This document shows, piece by piece, positions 14,731 to 24,301 of a stretch of DNA of 64,000 bases; position 1 is the first letter of the stretch; every line of letters starts with the position of its first letter. The notes under the pieces were generated by a model that saw only the letters and a list, made by a program, of their open reading frames with translations, was not told the DNA's origin and did no database searches. Made by a program: the position numbers and the translations under genes. This DNA is from Longibaculum muris (lineage in GTDB: Bacteria; Bacillota_I; Bacilli_A; Erysipelotrichales; Coprobacillaceae), in assembly GCF_004343035.1 (NCBI RefSeq), contig NZ_SMCQ01000015.1, positions 1-64,000 of the forward strand, in the 5' to 3' direction.

Positions 14731-16584
14731 ATGTTAGAATTAAAGAATATTCAAAAAAGATATGATTATCATAAAGTGTTACAAGATATTAATATGTCTT
14801 TTCCAAGTTGTGGAATGGTTTCAATTGTTGGACCTTCAGGATGTGGGAAAAGTACGCTGTTACATATTATTGGAGGTATTGATCAAGATTTTTTAGGTGA
14901 TCTTCTATGGCAGGGAAAAAGCGTGAAAAAGCATTTAACAAAATATCGTCGTCAACATGTAAGCTTTATCTTTCAACAATTTCATTTAATTATGTGGTTG
15001 TCAGTGAAACAAAATATCGCTTTACCACAATTTTTCCATCCTCAAGAAAAACAACAGATTCTTTTAGATATGCAAGCTTTTGAAAATGCTAGTATGTCCT
15101 CTTTATCATTAGGACAAAGACAACGCATTGCATATTTAAGAACACGTTATCATAAAAGTGATATTTTATTATGTGATGAACCGACAGGTTCTTTAGATCC
15201 TATTCATGCAAAGGAAATTATGGAGTTATTAAAAGAAGAAGCAAAACAACGATTGGTTATTTTGGTATCACATGATCAAAAATTAGTTGAAAAGTATAGT
15301 GATGAAATCTATGAAATGAAAGATGGACAAATCATAGCTCATCGTGTCTATCGACAGTCAGTGCATCAAGATCAAATGAAAAAGAAAACTAAGAGAATCT
15401 TTTTCCCACATCTTCGTTTATCAATTGAATCATTTTTATCACATAAGAAACGTTCTTTACAACTGGTTTTTGGTTTAACCCTTTCTTTGTTATGTATTGT
15501 TTTTACATTGACATTAAGTCAAAATTTAGAAAATCAAATTCATCAATATATTCATTCATTATTTCCTGCTTCCAGCATTAGTTTTCAATCAATGCATCAT
15601 CAATCTTTGACTGTTGAATTACTCAATCAAATACAAGCTCATCCAGATATTATTAAAGCCGAAATGTATTTAGATGATTATGAATGTTTAGGAATGAGTT
15701 TTATAAAAGAACGCTACCAAGAATCAACAACTCTTTTTATCGGTGATGAAACATCTCCTTATGAGGATTTATCATTAAAATTAGGAAGATTTCCGCAAAA
15801 TCAACATGAAATTTTAGTATCACTATCAACAGCTCAACATCTTTGTCAAAATGAAGATATTTCTTTATTAATTGATAAAGCAGTTTATGTTTATTATCAA
15901 CATGGTTTAGAAGTCAAACCCATTGCTTTTCATGTGGTAGGAATCACGACACAAACAACTTCATTAGATACTTTCTATCAACAAAATCATGCTTCTTATT
16001 ATCTTTTAAAAGAAGTTTATCAGTTTCCGGAGAATCCATCAGCAAGTTTAGGAATTATATATGTTGATAAAAATAAAGAAAGAAAAACTGTTTTAGATGA
16101 TCTTCAAAAAACTTATCCCACTTATCAATTTAAAGAAGTTGGTACTTCTACAACTCAAAATATAAGTCAAACCATGAAACAGGTGAGAATTGTTTTATAT
16201 ATTTTTTCAATCTTAGCTATTTTATCTTCTTTGTTTTTAATTGGAGAGGTGATGTTTTTAAATGTTGTTCAAAAAAAGAAAGATTTAGCAATTATGAAAT
16301 GTTTTGGTGCTAGTCCAATTGATATTATGAAAATTGTTTTATATGAGTCATTGGAAATTGTTTTATTTGCTCAGTTGATATGTACTTTGTTATATTATGA
16401 AGCTATTGAAATGATGAACCAAGTTGTTAAAGAGATTTTATTAAATCATCAGTTTGTCTTTTCTTTTGATATAAGATTATTGTTGATTGTTTTTGGTGTA
16501 ACATATTTGTTTGTATTAATCAGTCAAATTCCACCATTGATTTATGTTTTGAAGATCAATACAGTTGAATCTTTAAAAGAATAA
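14731..16584 (+). CDS. ABC exporter, fused ATPase-permease (MacB/FtsX-like), subunit 2
   Basis: A 617-aa partner of the preceding gene with the same order: Walker A GPSGCGKST (34-42), Walker B LLCDEPTGSLD (~148), VSHD, one helix near 243-263, a large external domain, then three helices. The signature is LSLGQRQR rather than LSGGQ, so one composite ATP site may be weakened. In heterodimeric ABC exporters this asymmetry is common. GGGAGG precedes the ATG, and the two-base spacing means coupled translation. No two-component system lies next to it, unlike BceAB loci. Confidence 0.85.
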   Translation: MLELKNIQKRYDYHKVLQDINMSFPSCGMVSIVGPSGCGKSTLLHIIGGIDQDFLGDLLWQGKSVKKHLTKYRRQHVSFIFQQFHLIMWLSVKQNIALPQFFHPQEKQQILLDMQAFENASMSSLSLGQRQRIAYLRTRYHKSDILLCDEPTGSLDPIHAKEIMELLKEEAKQRLVILVSHDQKLVEKYSDEIYEMKDGQIIAHRVYRQSVHQDQMKKKTKRIFFPHLRLSIESFLSHKKRSLQLVFGLTLSLLCIVFTLTLSQNLENQIHQYIHSLFPASSISFQSMHHQSLTVELLNQIQAHPDIIKAEMYLDDYECLGMSFIKERYQESTTLFIGDETSPYEDLSLKLGRFPQNQHEILVSLSTAQHLCQNEDISLLIDKAVYVYYQHGLEVKPIAFHVVGITTQTTSLDTFYQQNHASYYLLKEVYQFPENPSASLGIIYVDKNKERKTVLDDLQKTYPTYQFKEVGTSTTQNISQTMKQVRIVLYIFSILAILSSLFLIGEVMFLNVVQKKKDLAIMKCFGASPIDIMKIVLYESLEIVLFAQLICTLLYYEAIEMMNQVVKEILLNHQFVFSFDIRLLLIVFGVTYLFVLISQIPPLIYVLKINTVESLKE

Positions 16585-16656
16585 AAATAATGTATTTAGA
16601 ATTGTTGAAGTTAATAGCAAGCTCAATAGATGGAGTTAATTAAAAAAGATTAATAG

Positions 16657-16684
16657 TTGAAATTATTAAATCATGTGATATAAT
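16657..16684 (+). promoter_or_regulatory. Promoter of the leuS T-box transcript
   Basis: TTGAAA (16657-16662), 16 nt, then extended -10 TGA-TATAAT (16679-16684). Confidence 0.7.
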
Positions 16685-16689
16685 GTTGA

Positions 16690-16914
16690 ATAAGTAAAAA
16701 TCAATGAAAAGGAATAGTAATTGTCTGTAATCTTTTAGAGAGCTTGTGGCTGGTGGAAACAAGTAGAGGAAGCAATGAACTCGCCTTGGAGATGTAAGGG
16801 TGAATCAAGTAGTCTTTACCGTATCACTGCGTTAAAGTGTTGAGGGCATACAATGATTGTATGAACTAAGGTGGTAACGCGATAAAGTCGTCCTTAGATG
16901 GAGGACTTTTTTTA
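16690..16914 (+). promoter_or_regulatory. T-box leader (tRNA-Leu-sensing) of leuS
   Basis: The conserved T-box AAGGTGGTAACGCG is at 16869-16882. Its UGGU pairs with the ACCA end of uncharged tRNA-Leu. The antiterminator CTAAGG/CCTTAG (16866-16871 with 16892-16897) competes with the terminator AAAGTC...GACTTT (16884-16909). A CTC triplet at 16780-16782 in the stem I region is the likely Leu specifier codon. Confidence 0.92.
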
Positions 16915-16933
16915 TTTTAAGGAGGAATGAAAG

Positions 16934-19330
16934 ATGCCGTTTGATCACAAACAAATAGAAAAGAAGTGGCAAAAATATTGGGATGAAAATCAAACATTTT
17001 ATACTGATGTTTGGGATTTCTCTAAGCCAAAATACTATGCTTTAGATATGTTCCCATATCCATCAGGACAAGGGTTACATGTTGGACATCCAGAAGGTTA
17101 TACTGCAACTGATATTATGTCAAGAATGAAAAGAATGCAAGGATATAATGTATTGCATCCAATGGGATTTGATGCTTTTGGATTACCTGCTGAACAATAT
17201 GCTATTAAAACTGGGAATCATCCAGAAGGATTTACTTTAGAAAATATTGAAACATTTACAAAACAATTAAAGATGTTAGGTTTTTCTTTTGATTGGGATA
17301 AATGTATTTCAACGTGTGATCCTGATTATTACAAATGGACACAATGGATTTTTAAACAACTTTATGAAGATGGTTTAGCTAGAAATGTTGATATTCCAGT
17401 TAACTGGTGTGAGGAATTAGGAACAGTTCTTGCCAATGATGAAATCATTGATGGTAAGAGTGAACGTGGAGGATATCCTGTTGTGAGAAAGAATATGAAA
17501 CAATGGGTTATTGATATTCCTGCTTATGCAGAAAAATTGTTGGCTGGGTTAGAAGATATTGATTGGCCAGAATCAACCAAAGAAATTCAAAGAAACTGGA
17601 TTGGAAAATCAATTGGTGCTCATGTTGATTTTAAAGTTGCTGGACATGATGAAAAATTTACTGTTTTTACAACACGTTGTGATACTTTATTTGGAGCAAC
17701 TTATTGTGTTTTAGCTCCAGAACATGATTTAGTAGCAAAAATTACAACTGAAGCACAAAAACAAGCGATTGATGACTATGTGAAAGTTTGTGCGACAAAA
17801 TCAGAATTAGAACGTACAGAATTAAATAAAGAAAAAACAGGTGTTTTCACTGGGGCTTATGCAATCAATCCAGTCAATGGTAAAGAAATTCCAATTTGGA
17901 TTTCTGATTATGTTTTAGCTGGTTATGGAACTGGGGCAATTATGGCTGTTCCAGCACATGATGATCGTGACTGGGCGTTTGCTAAGAAATTTGGAATTGA
18001 TATTATTCCTGTCTTAGAAGGTGGCGATGTGACAAAAGAAGCATGGACACAAGATGGAGTACATATTAATTCAGACTTCTTAAATGGTATGAATAAAGAA
18101 GATGCAATTGCAGCAATGACAAAATGGTTAGAAGAACATCATTGTGGTCAACAAAAAATTAATTATCGTTTAAGAGAATGGATTTTTGCAAGACAAAGAT
18201 ATTGGGGAGAACCAATTCCTGTGATTAATTTTGATGATGGTAGCTCAGTAGCATTATCAGATGATCAATTGCCATTAATTTTACCACCATTAGAAGATTA
18301 TTCACCATCTAAGACTGGGGCTTCACCACTTGATAAAGCAACTGATTGGGTAAATGTTGAAATTGATGGTAAAAAAGGAAAACGTGAAACAAGTACAATG
18401 CCAGGAAGTGCTGGAAGTAGCTGGTACTATATGCGATATATTGATCCACATAATGATAAAACGATTGCTGATCGAAAATTATTGGATCATTGGTTACCAG
18501 TGGATTTATATGTTGGTGGACCTGAACATGCGGTTGGACATTTATTGTATTCACGTATGTGGAATCGTTATTTGTTTGACAAAGGATATTTATCTCATCC
18601 AGAACCTTTTCAAAAGTTATATCACCAAGGTATGATTTTAGGTGGTAATGGTGAAAAGATGAGTAAATCTAAAGGAAACGTTATTAATCCAGATGATATT
18701 GTTAATGCTTATGGAGCAGATACATTACGTGTTTATGAAATGTTTATGGGACCATTAGAAGCAAGCAAACCATGGAGTGAAAGTGGTGTTGATGGTGCTA
18801 GAAAATGGTTGGATCGTGTTTATCGTTTGGTTATTGAATCTGATAAATTAAGTGATGAAAATGATCATTCATTAGATTTTATCTATCATCAAACGGTTAA
18901 GAAAGTCACTCATGATTATGAAACTTTAGGATTTAATACAGCAATTTCACAAATGATGATTTTTGTGAATGAAGCTTATAAAGCTAAGAGTGTCTATCGT
19001 CCATATGCCGAAAACTTAGTTAAAATGTTAAGCTGTATTGCTCCTCATGTTTGTGAGGAAATGTGGCAATTATTAGGACATGATACAACAATTGCTTATG
19101 AAACATGGCCTACATATGATGAAGCTATGTTGGAACAAGCAACAGTTGAAATGGCTGTTCAAGTGAACGGAAAAGTTCGTGCTAAGATTACTGTTAACAA
19201 GGATGAAGATGATGAAGTTGTTAAACAAACAGCTTTATCTCAAGACAATGTGAAAACACATACTGATGGTAAGAATATTGTTAAAGTGATTGTTGTTAAA
19301 AATAAGATTGTCAATATTGTTGTTAAATAA
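16934..19330 (+). CDS. leuS: Leucyl-tRNA synthetase
   Basis: Charges tRNA-Leu. The 798-aa class I enzyme has the HIGH motif as HVGH ([14 protein letters not shown], ~48), a CP1 editing domain in the middle ([34 protein letters not shown]), and [14 protein letters not shown] near residue 575. A tRNA-binding helical bundle and a C-terminal domain ending in [11 protein letters not shown] complete it. Length equals the usual ~800. AAGGAGG precedes the ATG. Expression is under the upstream T-box, so the gene rises on leucine starvation. Confidence 0.98.
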   Translation: MPFDHKQIEKKWQKYWDENQTFYTDVWDFSKPKYYALDMFPYPSGQGLHVGHPEGYTATDIMSRMKRMQGYNVLHPMGFDAFGLPAEQYAIKTGNHPEGFTLENIETFTKQLKMLGFSFDWDKCISTCDPDYYKWTQWIFKQLYEDGLARNVDIPVNWCEELGTVLANDEIIDGKSERGGYPVVRKNMKQWVIDIPAYAEKLLAGLEDIDWPESTKEIQRNWIGKSIGAHVDFKVAGHDEKFTVFTTRCDTLFGATYCVLAPEHDLVAKITTEAQKQAIDDYVKVCATKSELERTELNKEKTGVFTGAYAINPVNGKEIPIWISDYVLAGYGTGAIMAVPAHDDRDWAFAKKFGIDIIPVLEGGDVTKEAWTQDGVHINSDFLNGMNKEDAIAAMTKWLEEHHCGQQKINYRLREWIFARQRYWGEPIPVINFDDGSSVALSDDQLPLILPPLEDYSPSKTGASPLDKATDWVNVEIDGKKGKRETSTMPGSAGSSWYYMRYIDPHNDKTIADRKLLDHWLPVDLYVGGPEHAVGHLLYSRMWNRYLFDKGYLSHPEPFQKLYHQGMILGGNGEKMSKSKGNVINPDDIVNAYGADTLRVYEMFMGPLEASKPWSESGVDGARKWLDRVYRLVIESDKLSDENDHSLDFIYHQTVKKVTHDYETLGFNTAISQMMIFVNEAYKAKSVYRPYAENLVKMLSCIAPHVCEEMWQLLGHDTTIAYETWPTYDEAMLEQATVEMAVQVNGKVRAKITVNKDEDDEVVKQTALSQDNVKTHTDGKNIVKVIVVKNKIVNIVVK

Positions 19331-19451
19331 TATTTGTTAACTTATGTATTGAAGTATGACTTCTGTTTGAAGATACTCAATAATTGTAATAGGATGAAAG
19401 GAAACTTTCGTTATACAATTGTTATAAATATATTTTTGGTAAAGAGTAAGG

Positions 19452-19480
19452 GAGGAATCATTGTGATTCCTCTTATTTAT
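19452..19480 (+). terminator. Probable leuS terminator
   Basis: GAGGAATCA-TTG-TGATTCCTC perfect stem, then TTATTTATT, an imperfect T-run. Confidence 0.6.
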
Positions 19481-19526
19481 TATCTAATAGGAAAAATTAT
19501 TTGTTGTGATGAGGATAAATGCATGG

Positions 19527-19556
19527 TTGATTAATATGAAAGTTTTTTGTTATAAT
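19527..19556 (+). promoter_or_regulatory. Promoter of the acetyltransferase gene
   Basis: TTGATT (19527-19532), 18 nt, then extended -10 TGT-TATAAT (19551-19556). The gene starts 28 nt later. Confidence 0.65.
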
Positions 19557-19583
19557 TAACTAAATATTTGGAGGAGGAATATT

Positions 19584-20147
19584 ATGAATCATTTAGGGAC
19601 AAAAGAAATCAAAACTCAACGATTAACATTAAGAAAGTTTAATGAAAATGATGCAGTTATGGCATATCGAAATTGGACAAGTGATGAAAAGGTTATAAAA
19701 TTTTTAACATGGCCAGTTCATCAATCTGTTGATGTTACAAAGAAAGTTTTAAATGATTGGATTGAATCATATCAAGATTTATCATTTTATCAATGGGCTA
19801 TTGTTCTTGATGAAATTAATGAACCTATTGGAAGTATAAGTGTTGTTGATATCAATGAACAAACCAACATGGTTCATATAGGCTATTGTATTGGAAGTCA
19901 GTGGTGGCATCAAGGAATTACAAGTGAAGCATTTGCGGCAGTGATTCAATATTTATTTGAAGAAGTGAAAGTGAATCGCATTGAAACTCAACATGAACCT
20001 AATAATCCTAATTCTGGTAAAGTTATGAAAAAATGTGGTTTAACTTATGAAGGTACATTACGCCAAGCTATGCATAGTAATCAAGGGATTGTCGATGCTT
20101 GTGTTTATGGGATACTTGCTAGTGAATATTTTCAAAAGAAACAATAA
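19584..20147 (+). CDS. GNAT acetyltransferase, RimJ/RimL type
   Basis: A 187-aa Acetyltransf_3 protein: start KEIKTQRLTLRKFNENDA, acetyl-CoA motif GYCIGSQWWHQGITSEA, then NRIETQHEPNNPNSGKVMKKCG. Such enzymes acetylate N-termini of ribosomal proteins, antibiotics or small amines; the substrate cannot be told from sequence. It has its own promoter and GGAGGAGG ribosome site and ends at a bidirectional terminator. Confidence 0.88.
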   Translation: MNHLGTKEIKTQRLTLRKFNENDAVMAYRNWTSDEKVIKFLTWPVHQSVDVTKKVLNDWIESYQDLSFYQWAIVLDEINEPIGSISVVDINEQTNMVHIGYCIGSQWWHQGITSEAFAAVIQYLFEEVKVNRIETQHEPNNPNSGKVMKKCGLTYEGTLRQAMHSNQGIVDACVYGILASEYFQKKQ

Positions 20148-20191
20148 AAAAAGCAATTGGAACTATTTAAAATAGTTTCCGATCGCTTTTT
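20147..20191. terminator. Bidirectional terminator between acetyltransferase and integrase
   Basis: Nested stem: AAAAAGC...GCTTTTT outside, GGAACTATTT/AATAGTTTCC inside. It serves both convergent genes. Confidence 0.85.
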
Positions 20192-20201
20192 ATGATCTAA
20201 T

Positions 20202-21161
20202 CTATAGATCTGTGATAAAAGAAGGTTTTTGTAATTTGTTCACCTGATTGATTTTAAATTCTAAAGTTGAATGAACATAAAGCTCTAATGTAATTGATAC
20301 ACTAGAATGTCCGAGCATTTCAGATAATGATTTAACATCAATATCATTCATAATACAGTTTGTTGCATATGTATGTCTTAAAGTATGGAAATTAATTTGG
20401 AAACCATATAATTGACATATCTTTTGAAAATGATATTGAATATTACGCGGGTCAGATATTTTATGTGAATTGGTATAAATATAGTGAGTTATATCTTTAA
20501 CATCAAGTAATTCATAATATTTTCTGATATAATCTAAGATGAATTTTGGAATAGGAACAATTCTTTTTGAAGTTATTGTTTTGGGTTCTAAAATCATTAA
20601 TTGTGTTTTCGTTTCACTCTCCTGAGTAACTTTTAATCTTTCAATTGTTCTATTTACACTAATTAATCCAGTGTGAAAATCAATGTCCTCCCACTTTAAC
20701 CCTGCAACTTCTCCTAAACGAAAACCACCATATAATGATAATAAAACAACTAATGATATGCCTTCATAACGTTGAAAGCAATGTGATTCTAAAGATACTT
20801 TCTGCTCAATTGTTAGTGGTTTATAACCATTATTAGATTTACCTAATTTAATAAAATTAAAATTAATATTCATCGTATGATATTTCATTTGAGAATATTC
20901 TAAAATAGATTTTAATACATATCTAATACTTTTTAATGTACTAATAGAATAAATATTCTTTTCAATCAATTCATGAAAATATGTCATCACAAAATCTTCA
21001 TGAATTTCACTCATTAATAAATTATCAAAAGATATATTCAAATGTGTATTGATAATATTTTCATATTTTGTATACGTTGAATATTTGATTGATAATTTCT
21101 TTAACAACAACCACTCATTTGATACTTCTTTAAAATACTTCTCTTTCTTTAAAAATTTCAT
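20202..21161 (-). CDS. Tyrosine recombinase (phage-type integrase), orphan
   Basis: A 319-aa integrase with a SAM-like DNA-binding N-terminal domain (~1-105) and a catalytic domain holding GGFRLGE (first Arg ~148), the HTLRHTYAT box (~260) and LGHSSVSITLELYVH with the nucleophilic Tyr near 293. All catalytic residues seem present. AGGAGG precedes the ATG. No other phage, conjugation or excisionase gene is nearby and no tRNA attachment site is adjacent. It may be the last part of a lost element or a stand-alone recombinase acting elsewhere. Confidence 0.88.
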   Translation of the reverse strand: MKFLKKEKYFKEVSNEWLLLKKLSIKYSTYTKYENIINTHLNISFDNLLMSEIHEDFVMTYFHELIEKNIYSISTLKSIRYVLKSILEYSQMKYHTMNINFNFIKLGKSNNGYKPLTIEQKVSLESHCFQRYEGISLVVLLSLYGGFRLGEVAGLKWEDIDFHTGLISVNRTIERLKVTQESETKTQLMILEPKTITSKRIVPIPKFILDYIRKYYELLDVKDITHYIYTNSHKISDPRNIQYHFQKICQLYGFQINFHTLRHTYATNCIMNDIDVKSLSEMLGHSSVSITLELYVHSTLEFKINQVNKLQKPSFITDL

Positions 21162-21264
21162 TTTTTCTTACCTCCTATCTCATATTGTAACTAATATACA
21201 AAATTCGACATAAAATAATGATGTTTTATATAGAAATGAACAAAACTAAATATGTTAAATTATC

Positions 21265-21296
21265 AAAAAGTCATCGAATTATACAATGACTTTTTC
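21265..21296. repeat. Inverted repeat between integrase and next gene
   Basis: AAAAAGTCAT and ATGACTTTTT are separated by about 12 nt in the divergent intergenic region. It has terminator shape, which is odd here; a recombinase site is possible but unproven. Confidence 0.4.
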
Positions 21297-21326
21297 TTTT
21301 ATGTTAAAATTATTTTGGTGATAATG

Positions 21327-21938
21327 ATGAAAGAAAGATATATTGAAACAAATTTAAAGAAGCAGGAGCTTGCTGATTTATTAAAAGAATATCAAAAAAG
21401 AAGTGATCGATTTTCAATTGTAAGGTATTATGAAGAATATATGAGTTTAGAAGAATATGAACAAATGCAATTAGAATTGAAAACATATATTATTCAAGCT
21501 CATGAAAAGCGTCTTTTAGATTATCAAAATAATCAAGATGGATATCGTGATGAATTAAATCAATTATTTCATTTTGTCGATGAAAATGAAGCAGCTGATT
21601 ATTTTGATGACCTATTAAATCAAGAAATGGATATTTATGATAATTGTCAGTATTGTGAATTTGAGCATCAAACTCAAAAAAGTTTATCCTTTCCTAAAGA
21701 TTATTTCATAGAAAGAAAATTGACAAGAATAACTCCAGTAACGATTGGACCGGTTTTTGAAATGTTGACATTTTCGATTGAAGCATTAGACATTGTGACT
21801 TCAAAGATGAAAAAATTATTTTCAACCTATCAAGTTTTTGGTGATGAGTTTGAAGATTTATGTTTTTATAAAGATGGAGAGGTTATATTTAAAATATGTA
21901 GTCATGAAGAATTTGCAATTGCTTATGAAGATATGTAG
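21327..21938 (+). CDS. Hypothetical cytoplasmic protein
   Basis: A ~203-aa charged, soluble protein, mostly helical by composition, with heavy acidic content in its middle. NCQYCEFEHQT holds two Cys two residues apart, without a second pair for a zinc site. ATG 21327 (or 21324) follows TTGGTGAT. A longer reading frame from 21252 would run through the inverted repeat and is rejected. No family recognised, and the next gene has its own ribosome site. Confidence 0.6.
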   Translation: MKERYIETNLKKQELADLLKEYQKRSDRFSIVRYYEEYMSLEEYEQMQLELKTYIIQAHEKRLLDYQNNQDGYRDELNQLFHFVDENEAADYFDDLLNQEMDIYDNCQYCEFEHQTQKSLSFPKDYFIERKLTRITPVTIGPVFEMLTFSIEALDIVTSKMKKLFSTYQVFGDEFEDLCFYKDGEVIFKICSHEEFAIAYEDM

Positions 21939-21990
21939 AAATACATGTCTTTTTTTCTTTGCTTCAGTTATAATGAATGCAGGTGATTTT

Positions 21991-23139
21991 ATGAAAAAAA
22001 TTGTTATAAAAGAAAATAAAATTCCACTTATTGTTGGGATTATTGATACATTATTTTTTGGATTCTGTTTGATTTTTTCAATGATAGATGGAATTACAAG
22101 TCATGATCTTGTACAGATTGTTTTGTGTGGGGTTATTTTTGGTAGTTTTACTTTTTTAGGAATTGGGCTTATTTTAGATGCTTTATTAAGATGTGTTGTC
22201 ATAACGCAAGAAGAATGTTATTCACGTTCGTTTTATGGTGTTAAGAAATCCTTTGATTATACCGATATCAGTTATTGTTTAATGATAATAAAAAACCATC
22301 ACATTCAATATCGTCTTTATCGTTCAAACCATCAAAAATTGGCTTCATTTGAAGATAATATGATTGGAAGTGAAGGTTTGATTTCGCATTTCATGAAACA
22401 TAATATTCCAATTCAAAAGAAATATTCACATGCATTTCAAACTAAAAAAACTAATACTTCTATGCAAAGTCGTTGGACTTCCTTGGAACAACAAATGAAA
22501 AAAAGACTGGACATATTAAAAATAATATGCGCTGTCCTTATGCTTGTCTCATTGTTTTTCTTTAATCATTCAATAAAGCTTATTATTTATCTTATCATAC
22601 CACTTATATGGTATGGACTTTATATCTATTTTTATCCAACAATGTTTTTTGATACTTCATCCAAATCATCGCATTTAGGTTTTCCTTATATCATTGTAGG
22701 AATAGATATTATTGTCCTTTTAAAGTTATCATATATGGCAAATATTCAAAATATGACTCGCTTTTTTTATATGATTGTGATGATGACAATTGTTTTATTT
22801 ACTCCATTTCTTATTGTTTATCAGCGTTCAAAGAAATTAACTCGTTTATTAGGTGTGGTTATGGCTTTAATGGTTTATAGTTTTGTATCAAGTTATAGTT
22901 GGAATTGGTTATTTTGTAAAGATATTGTACATGAACAAGTTCAAGTTGTTGATTTTAAAGAGATTCATACGACAAAAGGAGGCTCAAGCTATTATTTATA
23001 TATTGATACCTCACAACAAAAACATGTAAAATTAGAATGTTCAAAAAATATCTATGAAAAAGCTAAGCAAACACATCATGTTATCTTGTGTCAAAGAAAA
23101 AGTATCTTTGAGATTTGTTATTGGAATGTTCATTTGTAA
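21991..23139 (+). CDS. Hypothetical membrane protein with PH-like N-terminal region
   Basis: A ~382-aa protein with two membrane helices near the N-terminus (~12-32, 40-65). A beta-rich stretch follows (VITQEECYSRSFYGVKKSFD, YTDISYCLM) that looks like a bacterial PH-like domain. Further helices occur at ~175-215, 230-250, 260-280 and 290-310, and a beta-rich C-terminus ends the protein. ATG 21991 is preceded by AGGTGAT; TATAAT lies at 21969-21974. No conserved catalytic motif. Function unknown. Confidence 0.6.
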   Translation: MKKIVIKENKIPLIVGIIDTLFFGFCLIFSMIDGITSHDLVQIVLCGVIFGSFTFLGIGLILDALLRCVVITQEECYSRSFYGVKKSFDYTDISYCLMIIKNHHIQYRLYRSNHQKLASFEDNMIGSEGLISHFMKHNIPIQKKYSHAFQTKKTNTSMQSRWTSLEQQMKKRLDILKIICAVLMLVSLFFFNHSIKLIIYLIIPLIWYGLYIYFYPTMFFDTSSKSSHLGFPYIIVGIDIIVLLKLSYMANIQNMTRFFYMIVMMTIVLFTPFLIVYQRSKKLTRLLGVVMALMVYSFVSSYSWNWLFCKDIVHEQVQVVDFKEIHTTKGGSSYYLYIDTSQQKHVKLECSKNIYEKAKQTHHVILCQRKSIFEICYWNVHL

Positions 23140-23163
23140 AATAATTTGATGAAAAGAAAAATA

Positions 23164-23192
23164 TTGACAGTAACTAGAAAATATGGTATAAA
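23164..23192 (+). promoter_or_regulatory. rpsD promoter
   Basis: Consensus TTGACA (23164-23169), 17 nt, TATAAA (23187-23192). Confidence 0.9.
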
Positions 23193-23198
23193 TAGCTA

Positions 23199-23354
23199 GT
23201 GCAATAAATGATAGCAGCACATAGAGTGTTAGCCAATGCGTTTGTAACGAACGGATGTAAAGTATCTGGCTGCTAATAGAGAAATACTTAGTACAAACAC
23301 AACCTGACGGATCTATGAATGTTATTGTTTTATGCCAAATAAAACAATAGGAGG
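23199..23354 (+). ncRNA. Structured 5' leader of rpsD (probable S4 autoregulatory leader)
   Basis: About 160 nt of untranslated, GC-richer RNA lies between a consensus promoter and rpsD. Firmicutes rpsD leaders bind S4 and repress their own translation. At the 3' end an 11-bp stem TATTGTTTTAT/ATAAAACAATA (23323-23333 with 23339-23349) directly abuts the Shine-Dalgarno GGAGG. Confidence 0.7.
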
Positions 23355-23362
23355 AAAAAATA

Positions 23363-23968
23363 ATGGCACGTTATACTGGACCACAATGGAAAAAATCAAG
23401 ACGTTTAGGATTTTCTACATTAGAAACTGGTAAAGAATTATCAAAAAGACCTTATGCTCCTGGGCAACATGGTCAAAAAAGAAAGAAACCAACTGAATAT
23501 GGATTACAATTAGCTGAAAAACAAAAAGTAAGACATATGTATGGAGTTAATGAAAAACAATTCCATAACACATTCAAAAGAGCAAGCAAAATGGAAGGAA
23601 TCACTGGTTATAACTTCTTCTGTTTACTTGAATCAAGATTAGACAATGTTGTTTACAGATTAGGTTTCGCTACTACAAGAAGACAAGCTAGACAATTAGT
23701 TAACCATGGACATATTTTATTAAATGGTGTTAAAACTGATATCGCTTCTTGTCAAGTTAAAGTTGGAGATGTTGTTTCAGTTAAAGAATCTTCTAAATCA
23801 TTAGAAATTATTAAAACTGCTTTAGCTTCTCAAACTCATGTACCTGGATTTGTAGAAGTAGATGCTGAAAAGATGGAAGGTAAATATATCAGATTACCAG
23901 AAAGATCTGAATTAAACCAAGAAATCAACGAAGCATTAATCGTAGAATACTACAACCGTTTAGGATAA
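23363..23968 (+). CDS. rpsD: 30S ribosomal protein S4
   Basis: A 201-aa primary 16S rRNA-binding protein of the small subunit. It starts [16 protein letters not shown] and has the S4 RNA-binding domain at ~90-150 ([30 protein letters not shown]). Length fits the family. In Firmicutes it is often a single-gene unit away from the alpha operon, as here, with its own promoter, leader and terminator. Confidence 0.98.
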   Translation: MARYTGPQWKKSRRLGFSTLETGKELSKRPYAPGQHGQKRKKPTEYGLQLAEKQKVRHMYGVNEKQFHNTFKRASKMEGITGYNFFCLLESRLDNVVYRLGFATTRRQARQLVNHGHILLNGVKTDIASCQVKVGDVVSVKESSKSLEIIKTALASQTHVPGFVEVDAEKMEGKYIRLPERSELNQEINEALIVEYYNRLG

Positions 23969-23977
23969 TCATGAAAT

Positions 23978-24000
23978 GGACACTTTGGTGTCCTTTTTTT
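23978..24000 (+). terminator. rpsD terminator
   Basis: GGACAC-TTTG-GTGTCC followed by seven to eight T. Confidence 0.92.
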
Positions 24001-24190
24001 TACTAAGATGGTTAGTATACATATATGATTGTAATGTTAATAATTTTAAAGAGACTTATAAATATGAAGCCATGATGTCAAGAACTATAAGAGTCATATC
24101 AAAATCACAAAACTACAGCTAATGATGTCATGAATTAATATCAATAAATACAAACGCTTAAATCAATATTCTTGAGCGTTTTCTTTTTTT
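24001..24190 (+). other. Intergenic stretch ending in a terminator-like hairpin
   Basis: No ORF is supported between rpsD and ezrA. ATGATGTCA occurs twice (in the 24070s and the 24120s). A hairpin AAACGCT...AGCGTTT followed by a T-run lies at 24152-24190. A small RNA ending there is possible, but no convincing promoter was found. Confidence 0.35.
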
Positions 24191-24301
24191 GTTAAAAAAA
24201 CATGATTCAATTTTTTCTTGGGATGAGTTGTTGAAAAGATGATGAAATCTTACGATATTTATGATACAATAAAGGAGTGTAAAAGAAAGGATTTTGGATA
24301 T

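Noticed and set aside
19334-19534. 66-codon plus-strand ORF after leuS
   Set aside because: It contains the leuS terminator hairpin, has no ribosome site and an odd composition; treated as chance.
21180-21320. Invertible promoter controlled by the orphan recombinase
   Set aside because: Only one inverted repeat with a short loop is present, not a pair flanking a promoter.
21252-21326. Upstream ATG for the 203-aa unknown protein
   Set aside because: It would translate through the inverted repeat and lacks a ribosome site.
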